From Paracoccaceae bacterium (lineage in GTDB: Bacteria; Pseudomonadota; Alphaproteobacteria; Rhodobacterales; Rhodobacteraceae): a stretch of 11,233 nucleotides of DNA. The notes below the pieces were generated by a model, which was not told where the DNA came from, made no database searches, and was given only the letters and a program-made list of their open reading frames with translations. Shown here piece after piece: positions 1-6,067 of the stretch. Position numbers and translations under genes: made by a program. How positions within the stretch are numbered: the first letter of the stretch is position 1; each line of letters begins with the position of its first letter. The stretch lies in NCBI GenBank assembly GCA_002746395.1, contig NVXA01000004.1, positions 40,406 through 51,638 of the forward strand, in the 5' to 3' direction.

Positions 1-723
1 ATCTTTGCGCATCCAGTCCACGGCAAAACCAAACTCGAATTCATCATCAAGCATGGTGTAACCACGGTTTTCCATCTGCCAGCTGCCAGCCGCCCCTTTT
101 GAGATCACGTCAACAACCGCCTTGCCATCCAGGCCCGCTTTTTGCGCAAAGTGCATACCCTCGGACAGGCCTTGCACCAAACCAGCGATGCAAATTTGGT
201 TAACCATTTTGGTCAACTGGCCAGCACCACTTTCGCCCATCAGCCGACACGACTTGGCAAATGCATTTATAAGAGGTTCAACACGGGCATAAGGGGCAGC
301 ATCGCCACCACACATCACCGTCAAAACGCCGTTTATTGCACCAGCCTCTCCGCCAGATACGGGCGCGTCGATAAAGTCGAAATCAGCCGCCTGTGCAACA
401 CCATATAATTCTCGCGCGACTTCTGCGGAGGCCGTTGTGTGATCCACAAACACAGTTCCAGCCGTCATCACACCAAAGGCACCGCCTTCCCCTGTTGTGA
501 TGCTGCGCAAGTCGTCGTCATTACCAACGCAGGCGAAAACCACTTCGGCACCATTGGCCGCCTCTGCTGGCGTCGACGCGAAAGCGCCGCCATGTTCTGC
601 GACCCATTTTTCAGCCTTGGCCGTTGTGCGATTGTAAACCGTCACATCGTGTCCGGCAGCTTGCAAGTGCCCGGCCATAGGGTAACCCATCACGCCCAGA
701 CCCAAAAACGAAATTTTAGCCAT
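1..723 (-). CDS. NAD(P)-dependent beta-hydroxyacid dehydrogenase (3-hydroxyisobutyrate dehydrogenase family), C-terminus cut by window edge
   Basis: The minus strand is open from an ATG at 721-723 to the left edge, giving 241 residues. The family is usually about 290 long, so roughly 50 C-terminal residues lie outside the window. Residues 6-20 hold the Rossmann nucleotide-binding loop (GLGVMGYPMAGHL, GxGxxG). Residues 119-129 (DAPVSGGEAGA) are the substrate-binding signature with Ser123 and Gly124-Gly125. Residues 166-176 (GAGQLTKMVNQ) carry the catalytic Lys172 and the conserved Asn175. The start is supported by a GGAGG Shine-Dalgarno at 728-732, four bases before the ATG. Members oxidise 3-hydroxyisobutyrate (valine breakdown) or reduce tartronate semialdehyde and related succinic/glyoxylic semialdehydes; the sequence alone does not tell which. 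Asn31-Arg32 after strand beta-2 hints at NADP rather than NAD, which is an inference. The gene is divergent from the acylase at 814. Confidence 0.92.
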   Translation of the reverse strand, partial: MAKISFLGLGVMGYPMAGHLQAAGHDVTVYNRTTAKAEKWVAEHGGAFASTPAEAANGAEVVFACVGNDDDLRSITTGEGGAFGVMTAGTVFVDHTTASAEVARELYGVAQAADFDFIDAPVSGGEAGAINGVLTVMCGGDAAPYARVEPLINAFAKSCRLMGESGAGQLTKMVNQICIAGLVQGLSEGMHFAQKAGLDGKAVVDVISKGAAGSWQMENRGYTMLDDEFEFGFAVDWMRKD

Positions 724-813
724 GTTTCCTCCGATAAATTGCCAACAGTACGTTGTTAAGTTTTTTGTGGCCTGCTATCCACGCGGGGTCAAGGGCTTGT
801 GGGGGAAAACCGG
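724..813. promoter_or_regulatory. Divergent intergenic region between dehydrogenase and acylase, weak promoter-like hexamers
   Basis: This short gap must hold the start signals of both divergent genes. On the minus strand TTGACC (787-792) is a good -35 hexamer, but 17 bases further on only CACAAA (764-769) is found, a poor -10. On the plus strand TTGTTA (753-758), a 17-base spacer and TATCCA (776-781) form a weak pair. GGGGGA at 801-806 is the ribosome binding site of the acylase. No clear operator-like inverted repeat is seen. Confidence 0.3.
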
Positions 814-3270
814 ATGATAACGATATTTCGATGGATGATGTGGATACTAACCGCAGCTTTCGTATTAATATTGCTTGTCGGTGGTGGGGTTTACTACCTC
901 GCATCTCGATCTATCCCTGATTACGACAGGGACCATGTAGTTCGCGGCCTTAACCGTCCTGTTGAAATCATCCGTGACACCTATGCTATTCCGCATATTT
1001 TTGCGCAAAACGATGCGGATGTGATGTTCGGGTTGGGTTTCAGTCACGCCCAAGATCGTTTGTGGCAGATGATATTGATGCGCCGCACCGTACAAGGCCG
1101 CTTGGCCGAAGCCTTCGGCGAGGACGCATTACCCACCGACGAATACATGCGCGCGCTTGACCTTTATACCATCGCGCAAAAGGCTGTAGCCTTCCAAACC
1201 CCCGAAACAATCCTGATGTTAGAAGCTTATTCTGCAGGCATTAACGCATTGATCCGTGATGTTTCAACCGAAGCACTGGGCCGTGGTGCCCCGCAATTTT
1301 TCATCGCGCCTAACCAGATTGCACCATGGCAACCAGCAGATTCCATTGCCTTGATCAAGCTGATGGCTTTACAATTATCAGATCAAGCCAGCCGCGAGGT
1401 TCTACGCGCCCGCCTGTCACTGGCTTTGCCCAAAGAACGGGTGTCTGATTTTTTCTCTGATCCAGCCGGCGAAGCGATTATGGCCGTGCCAGACTTTGCC
1501 AGCTTGTTTCCCGAAACCCCAACGGAATTCGCAAAAGCTGATCCATATATCTTTGACCCAATCCAACCAATTGATCTAGCAGGTGCATCCAACACATGGG
1601 CAGCCCTTGGTTCCAGGTCGGCCAGCGGCAGCACGCTTTTGGCAACCGACCCGCACATGCCGCTTTATGCGCCGGGGTATTGGATGGTTGCACGTTTGGA
1701 GTTTTCCGATGGTGGGGCGATTGGTGGTACTATCCCGGGTATTCCTGGAATTCTAATTGGCAGAAATGCGAATATGGGATGGGGAATTACGTCCAGTTAC
1801 CTTGACGACCAAGACATCGTTGTCGAAAAGCTCAATCCGCAGAATTCAGACGAATACCTGACCGAGGACGGATACCTTACGTTTGAAACGCGAGACATAC
1901 TGATTGGAATTAAAGATCAAGTCTCCGTCGCACGTCGCTTGCGTTGGAGCCAGAACGGACCGGTGCTGCCGTCTCATCGTTTAAATTTGGCGGCCATCAC
2001 CCCTGCTGGTCATGTCGCGACGATGTCGTGGACGGCATTTGAGGAAGACGACCAAACTGTCGAGGCGTTAATGAATGTAATGCGCCAGCGGAACGTCGAT
2101 GATGCTGTGGTCGAGATCAGCAAGATCGTTTCGCCGTCCAATATCTTCACGCTGGCTGACAAAGACAACATCCTGCAAGTTGCCGGTGGGCGCATGCCGG
2201 CCCGTGCCCCCGATCACCCGACGCAAGGGCAGATGCCCACCCCCGGTTGGGATAAGACCAGCGTTTGGGAGGGAGTGTTTCCCTTCGATACGAACCCGTA
2301 CATCAAAAATCCTGAAAGCGGGATTGTGGTCAATACAAACAATAAAATTATTGACCGCGCCTTCCCCCTCCATTTCAGTTACGAGTGGGGGGACACGCAA
2401 AGAATTGCGCGCGCAACGTCACTTCTAAACGCGCGGGAATTCCACACACTTAACAGTTTCATGGAAATTCAGACGGATATTATTTCAATAACGGCCCGCA
2501 ATCTTTTACCCCTGATCGCCCGTGATTTGTGGTGGACAGGGCAACCTGCCGCTACGGACAGCTTCGCACGTCGCCGTCAAGAGGCACTGGAGCTTCTGGC
2601 TAACTGGAACGGCGAGATGGGCGAGCATGACCCTGAACCCTTGATTTATGCAGCATGGATTCAAGCCTTGCAAAAACGCCTGATCGTTGACGAGCTTGGC
2701 AAGCTTTCAGGCGAACTTACTCGTATTAAGCCAGACTTTATCGAGGCAGTTTTTCGCAACGAAAAGGGGGCAGGCGTTTGGTGTGACATTCAACAAACCA
2801 CCGCTGTCGAGACATGCCAGCAAATGGCCGAAGTATCGCTTGACGAAGCGTTGCTGCGCCTTGAGGAAACCTACGGCAAGAACATCGCCCGCTGGCGCTG
2901 GGGTACGGCGCATCAGGCCTTGCATACAGCGCAAGTTCTTGGTCGTATTCCCGTGGTGTCATGGTTCGCAAATATTCGCCAAGAAACGCCGGGGGGCGAC
3001 AACACGTTGCTGCGCGGGGCCACGCGTGGAACCGGTAGTGCGCCATTTACCAACGTACATGGCAGCGGGTTCAGGGCGGTTTATGATTTCTCTGATCTCG
3101 ACAGTTCAGTGATGATAATAGCGACGGGGCAATCGGGCCATCTGCTCTCACCGTTTTATGATGATCTTTCGGCGCTATGGCGGCGTGGAGAATATATCCC
3201 CATGTCGCTTGATCCAGAAGTGGCGCGCGGCGGGGCCGTCGGTATTACCCGACTAGCCCCATCACGTTAA
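814..3270 (+). CDS. Penicillin acylase family (S45) Ntn-hydrolase, membrane-anchored precursor
   Basis: This encodes an 818-residue precursor of the penicillin/cephalosporin/AHL acylase family, enzymes that cut amide bonds of acylated substrates in the periplasm. I chose the ATG at 814 over the GTG at 799 because GGGGGA (801-806) sits seven bases before it; the GTG has no well-spaced site. Residues 4-30 form one hydrophobic segment, a signal anchor or signal peptide. The alpha-chain part follows, with RDTYAIPHIFA (54-64) and GFSHAQDRLWQM (75-86). The chain would self-cleave before Ser259 (AGA|SNTW, codon 1588-1590), the expected N-terminal nucleophile of the beta chain. Beta-chain residue 23 is His (TDPH), as in PvdQ-like AHL acylases and cephalosporin acylases, whereas E. 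coli penicillin G acylase has Gln. The beta chain ends with FRAVYDFSD (about 753-761) and TGQSGHLLSPFYDD (771-784), typical of the family. Length is normal. The substrate is unknown. The 3' end overlaps the convergent reductase by three bases of coding sequence. Confidence 0.9.
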   Translation: MITIFRWMMWILTAAFVLILLVGGGVYYLASRSIPDYDRDHVVRGLNRPVEIIRDTYAIPHIFAQNDADVMFGLGFSHAQDRLWQMILMRRTVQGRLAEAFGEDALPTDEYMRALDLYTIAQKAVAFQTPETILMLEAYSAGINALIRDVSTEALGRGAPQFFIAPNQIAPWQPADSIALIKLMALQLSDQASREVLRARLSLALPKERVSDFFSDPAGEAIMAVPDFASLFPETPTEFAKADPYIFDPIQPIDLAGASNTWAALGSRSASGSTLLATDPHMPLYAPGYWMVARLEFSDGGAIGGTIPGIPGILIGRNANMGWGITSSYLDDQDIVVEKLNPQNSDEYLTEDGYLTFETRDILIGIKDQVSVARRLRWSQNGPVLPSHRLNLAAITPAGHVATMSWTAFEEDDQTVEALMNVMRQRNVDDAVVEISKIVSPSNIFTLADKDNILQVAGGRMPARAPDHPTQGQMPTPGWDKTSVWEGVFPFDTNPYIKNPESGIVVNTNNKIIDRAFPLHFSYEWGDTQRIARATSLLNAREFHTLNSFMEIQTDIISITARNLLPLIARDLWWTGQPAATDSFARRRQEALELLANWNGEMGEHDPEPLIYAAWIQALQKRLIVDELGKLSGELTRIKPDFIEAVFRNEKGAGVWCDIQQTTAVETCQQMAEVSLDEALLRLEETYGKNIARWRWGTAHQALHTAQVLGRIPVVSWFANIRQETPGGDNTLLRGATRGTGSAPFTNVHGSGFRAVYDFSDLDSSVMIIATGQSGHLLSPFYDDLSALWRRGEYIPMSLDPEVARGGAVGITRLAPSR
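3232..3260 (-). other. Strong imperfect hairpin just past the reductase stop, inside the acylase 3' coding end
   Basis: GGGGC (3232-3236) pairs with GCCCC (3256-3260) and GTCGG (3238-3242) with CCGAC (3249-3253), with a one-by-two internal mismatch and a six-base loop. Read on the minus strand it begins seven bases after the fpr stop codon, so it may protect or help end the fpr message. No T-run follows it on that strand, so it is not a standard intrinsic terminator. It may also be no more than codon constraint in a GC-rich stretch of the acylase gene. Confidence 0.35.
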
Positions 3271-4058
3271 TCGGTAAACGCTTTTTCAATAACAAATTGC
3301 CCGGGCTCGGAATTTGATCCCTCTACCATGCCTGCGTCTTCGCAAATCTGTTTGTGTTCTTTAAGCATGGCCATGGATCCGCAAATCATTACACGATCAG
3401 TTTCCGGGTTCAGTGGGGCACCGGTAACCTCTTCGAAAACCCCGTTGCGAAGGCAATCTGTCATCCGGCCCATCCGGTCACTCGTTTCGCGGGTGGTCGT
3501 CGGGAAATAAGTCAACTTGTCACCAACAACTTCGCTAAGTAGCTCGTCAGATTCGATCTCCGCGATCAGAGCTTTACCGTAATCCAGCTCTTTAACGTCG
3601 CGGCAGGTTTGCGTTAGGATAACTTCATCGAACTTGTCGTAGGTTTCGGGGTCCCGAATAGTACTGGCAAACGGCGCAATGCCGGTTCCAGTAGAAAACA
3701 TGATCAACCGCTTACCCGGAATCAAGGCATCATGTACCAAGGTGCCAACCGGTTTGGGCCGCATCACAATTTTATCTCCGACCTTTAGGTGCTGCAAGCG
3801 CGACGTCAGCGGACCATCCGGTACTTTGATTGAGTAGAATTCTAACTCCTCGGCCCAATTCGGGGAAGCAATTGAATATGCCCGCAACAATGGCTTATCG
3901 CCATTCTCCAGCCCGATCATCGCAAACTCACCGGATCTAAAACGAAAAGAATCAGGACGCTCGCAAGTGAAGCTAAACGTTTTATCCGTGTAATGTTTAA
4001 CCGAGGTAACTTTCAAAAAAACCATACCACGATAAGCCTTAGGTAGTTCGTCAGACAT
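3267..4058 (-). CDS. fpr: Ferredoxin/flavodoxin--NADP(+) reductase
   Basis: This encodes a 263-residue FAD enzyme that moves electrons between NADPH and ferredoxin or flavodoxin in the cytoplasm. Bacterial FPRs of the Rhodobacter capsulatus / Azotobacter type are about 260-270 long. RAYSIASPN at 59-67 is the FAD-binding RxYS motif. FSTGTGIAPF at 121-130 begins the NADP-binding domain, and MICGSMAMLKEH (224-235) is its second conserved element. The C-terminus (FVIEKAFTD) extends past the usual aromatic end of plant-type enzymes, as in the bacterial subclass. An in-frame ATG lies 37 codons upstream at 4169. I prefer the ATG at 4058 because AAGGG (4066-4070) is seven bases before it, the protein then starts like known homologues, and the added 37 residues look like untranslated DNA. 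Roles known for the family are oxidative-stress defence and reductant supply to iron-sulfur and other redox enzymes. An FNR-type site lies upstream. Confidence 0.94.
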   Translation of the reverse strand: MSDELPKAYRGMVFLKVTSVKHYTDKTFSFTCERPDSFRFRSGEFAMIGLENGDKPLLRAYSIASPNWAEELEFYSIKVPDGPLTSRLQHLKVGDKIVMRPKPVGTLVHDALIPGKRLIMFSTGTGIAPFASTIRDPETYDKFDEVILTQTCRDVKELDYGKALIAEIESDELLSEVVGDKLTYFPTTTRETSDRMGRMTDCLRNGVFEEVTGAPLNPETDRVMICGSMAMLKEHKQICEDAGMVEGSNSEPGQFVIEKAFTD

Positions 4059-4109
4059 AAAATATCCCTTAATCCTTGTTTGCACGCGTATAACGCCGCG
4101 TTTGGGCAG

Positions 4110-4115
4110 AATATA
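4110..4115 (-). promoter_or_regulatory. Candidate -10 element of the fpr promoter
   Basis: The minus strand reads TATATT, five of six matches to TATAAT. There is no good -35 hexamer at 17 bases (the place holds AACGGA), which fits an activator-dependent promoter. The FNR-type box ends 21 bases upstream. Transcription would start near 4103, giving a leader of about 45 bases before the fpr ATG. The start site is an inference. Confidence 0.45.
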
Positions 4116-4136
4116 GCCCCTTTTTACCGGCTTCCG

Positions 4137-4150
4137 TTGACCTCGATCAA
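4137..4150. promoter_or_regulatory. FNR/CRP-family box (TTGAC-N4-ATCAA)
   Basis: The plus strand reads TTGACCTCGATCAA, nine of ten matches to the FNR consensus TTGAT-N4-ATCAA; the minus strand reads TTGAT-CGAG-GTCAA. In Rhodobacterales such sites are bound by FnrL or related CRP/FNR regulators. Its centre is about 40 bases upstream of the start predicted from the TATATT at 4110-4115, the class II activation position. It also covers the -35 of the candidate helicase promoter on the other strand. Binding is inferred from sequence and geometry only. Confidence 0.55.
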
Positions 4151-4165
4151 TTTCCGGTTTATTGA
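4137..4165 (+). promoter_or_regulatory. Candidate sigma-70 promoter of the DEAD-box helicase gene
   Basis: TTGACC (4137-4142) is a near-consensus -35. A 17-base spacer leads to TATTGA (4160-4165), a weaker -10 with three matches. The start would fall near 4172, leaving a leader of about 80 bases. The -35 lies inside the FNR-type box, so a bound regulator would be expected to block it. Confidence 0.35.
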
Positions 4166-4179
4166 GCATGCCTATGAAA

Positions 4180-4199
4180 GGGTAGCAATACGGTTACCC
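4180..4199 (+). other. Small hairpin in the predicted 5' leader of the helicase mRNA
   Basis: GGGTAGC (4180-4186) can pair with GTTACCC (4193-4199), seven pairs including one G-U, around a six-base loop. It lies between the candidate start near 4172 and the helicase ATG. As DNA it could equally be an inverted-repeat operator. Function is unknown and it may be chance. Confidence 0.3.
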
Positions 4200-4251
4200 A
4201 CGCCGCGCTGAATTTTGCGGCCATCTTAATCGCCGTAACAGACGGATAAAC

Positions 4252-6003
4252 ATGACTTCTTTTAACGATCTCGGGTTAGACCCGAAAGTACTTAAAGCTG
4301 TAGCCGAAACAGGCTATACGACCCCTACCCCCATTCAGGCCGAGGCCATTCCGCACGCGCTGCAAGGCAAGGATGTGCTTGGAATTGCGCAAACGGGAAC
4401 GGGGAAAACCGCATCCTTTACGCTGCCGATGATTACCATGTTGGCCAAAGGTCGCGCACGCGCACGTATGCCGCGATCATTGGTTCTATGTCCGACACGA
4501 GAATTGGCCGCGCAGGTCGCTGAAAACTTTGAAACCTATGCAAAACACGCGAAGCTTTCGATGGCGCTGCTTATCGGTGGTGTCAGCTTCAAAGATCAGG
4601 ACCGCCTGATTGACCGCGGCGTTGACGTTCTAATCGCCACACCTGGCCGCCTGCTGGACCATTTTGAACGTGGCAAGCTGATGCTTAACGGCGTGCAGAT
4701 CATGGTCGTTGACGAGGCTGACCGCATGCTCGACATGGGGTTTATTCCCGATATCGAACGCATCTTCAAGCTAACACCGTTCACACGCCAGACGTTATTT
4801 TTCTCGGCCACTATGGCCCCTGAAATTACGCGGATTACACAAGAATTCCTGCACAACCCCGTACGCGTCGAAGTTGCCCGTCAGGCAACGACGTCCGAGA
4901 CGATCACGCAGGCCATTTGCATGCACACGCCTTCCCGCAAGGATCAGGGACCGAAGGACAAGCGTGATATTTTGCGCACGTTGATCGAATCTGATGGCGA
5001 AGGTGTGACCAACGCGATCATCTTCTGCAACCGCAAACGCGACGTAGATATTGTTGCAAAATCTTTAAAAAAGCACGGTTTAGACGCTGCTGCCTTGCAC
5101 GGCGATCTGGATCAGTCCTTGCGGATGAAAATCCTGAACAGCTTTCGCGATGGTGAATTAAAACTGTTAGTGGCATCAGACGTTGCCGCGCGTGGTCTGG
5201 ACATTCCAAATGTCAGCCATGTGTTCAACTTCGATGTCCCGATTCACTCGGAGGATTACGTCCACCGCATTGGCCGTACTGGCCGTGCCGGACGCAAAGG
5301 TAAAGCGATTACAATTTGCCTACCTTTCGAGGAAAAATACCTCGCCAACATCGAGGCGTTGGTGAAACAAGAAATTCCGCGCATGGATAGCCCATTGAAA
5401 ACTGAAACAACCGCGCCAAAGGCTGAAGAAAAGCCAGCGCGTCAAAGTCGACCTAAAAAGGTTACTGAAAAACCAAAGGTTGTCGAAACCGTTGAAAAAC
5501 CAGTTGAAGCCCCAAAATCTGAAGAGCCTAAAGTTGAGGCACCAAAGCCAGCATCACGGGATAACAACAAGCGTTCAGACAACAATCGACGCCCTCAGCG
5601 TGGACGCGGTCGTGGTCGCGATAACGGGCCGTCGGTTATAGGTATGGGCGATCATGTACCCGCCTTTATGCTACGTGATTTGCGCGCCTTACAAGCGGCA
5701 GCTACACCCAAAGAAGTCGCAGAAGAAACACCGGAAGTGATCGAGGATCAGGTTGAATCAGCAGAAGTGGTTGTCGTGGAAACGCCTGTCGAAGAGGCAC
5801 CCAAGAAACCACGCCGCCGTCGCGCCCCCAGAAAGAAAGCTGACGAGGCTGTGCAAACTGACGAACCTAAAGCTGAAGAAACTGTTGCTGAAGATGCGGC
5901 TGAAGAAAAGCCGGCGAAAAAGCCACGGAAGCGGCGGGTGACAAAAAAGAAAGAAGAACCATCCACCGAGGAAACTCCGGTAGACGAAACTAAAGCTGAA
6001 TAA
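4252..6003 (+). CDS. DEAD-box ATP-dependent RNA helicase, RhlE-like, with long charged C-terminal tail
   Basis: This 583-residue protein unwinds RNA duplexes using ATP. The helicase core occupies about 1-375 with all motifs intact: Q-motif region (Phe4 to Gln29, PTPIQ), Walker A AQTGTGKT (46-53), PTRELA (81-86), GG (109-110), TPGR (130-133), DEAD (154-157), SAT (185-187), ASDVAARGLDIP (308-319) and HRIGRTGR (338-345). From about 385 the protein becomes Lys/Glu/Pro-rich and probably disordered. It holds an Arg/Gly patch (RGRGRGR, 450-456), an uncharged island GMGDHVPAFMLRDLRAL (464-480), and two similar basic patches (518-529 and 555-567), which should bind RNA. Known members act in ribosome assembly, cold adaptation and RNA decay. 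The ribosome site is weak (ACGGA, five bases before the ATG). The gene converges with rnj, an RNA-decay nuclease, across a shared terminator. RhlE is the closest label I can give; a CsdA/DeaD role is not excluded. Confidence 0.93.
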   Translation: MTSFNDLGLDPKVLKAVAETGYTTPTPIQAEAIPHALQGKDVLGIAQTGTGKTASFTLPMITMLAKGRARARMPRSLVLCPTRELAAQVAENFETYAKHAKLSMALLIGGVSFKDQDRLIDRGVDVLIATPGRLLDHFERGKLMLNGVQIMVVDEADRMLDMGFIPDIERIFKLTPFTRQTLFFSATMAPEITRITQEFLHNPVRVEVARQATTSETITQAICMHTPSRKDQGPKDKRDILRTLIESDGEGVTNAIIFCNRKRDVDIVAKSLKKHGLDAAALHGDLDQSLRMKILNSFRDGELKLLVASDVAARGLDIPNVSHVFNFDVPIHSEDYVHRIGRTGRAGRKGKAITICLPFEEKYLANIEALVKQEIPRMDSPLKTETTAPKAEEKPARQSRPKKVTEKPKVVETVEKPVEAPKSEEPKVEAPKPASRDNNKRSDNNRRPQRGRGRGRDNGPSVIGMGDHVPAFMLRDLRALQAAATPKEVAEETPEVIEDQVESAEVVVVETPVEEAPKKPRRRRAPRKKADEAVQTDEPKAEETVAEDAAEEKPAKKPRKRRVTKKKEEPSTEETPVDETKAE

Positions 6004-6020
6004 AAGTTTAACACAGATAC

Positions 6021-6055
6021 AAAAAGGGCCTCGCATTAAACGCGAGGCCCTTTTT
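6021..6055. terminator. Bidirectional intrinsic terminator between helicase and rnj
   Basis: A perfect 14-bp inverted repeat, AAAAAGGGCCTCGC (6021-6034) and GCGAGGCCCTTTTT (6042-6055), flanks a seven-base loop ATTAAAC. The GC core with a T-run after it on both strands is the classic intrinsic terminator. It starts 17 bases after the helicase stop and 12 bases past the rnj stop, so it should end both convergent messages. Confidence 0.93.
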
Positions 6056-6067
6056 CGTTGCAGTCGC

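Noticed and set aside
142-759. Plus-strand open frames of 88 and 106 residues
   Set aside because: They run antisense to the dehydrogenase, whose minus-strand frame has clear Rossmann and catalytic motifs.
799-813. GTG start for the acylase five codons upstream
   Set aside because: The only purine run before it is three bases away, while GGGGGA is ideally spaced for the ATG at 814. The five extra residues add nothing to the signal segment.
2068-2428. Open frames of about 110 residues on both strands inside the acylase gene
   Set aside because: They overlap the well-supported S45 coding sequence, have no ribosome sites and resemble no protein I know.
3264-3288. Possible terminator after the acylase (CGTT ... 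AACG then CTTTTT)
   Set aside because: Only four base pairs close the stem; too weak, and it lies in the fpr coding end.
4059-4169. Longer fpr reading frame starting at an ATG at 4169 (37 extra residues)
   Set aside because: The extension has no counterpart in FPR proteins, has no ribosome site, and covers the candidate promoter and FNR-type box. The ATG at 4058 has AAGGG at seven bases.
4168-4185. Five-codon upstream frame MPMKG before the helicase
   Set aside because: No Shine-Dalgarno sequence; short ATG-to-stop frames of this size arise easily by chance. Kept only as a remark under the leader finding.
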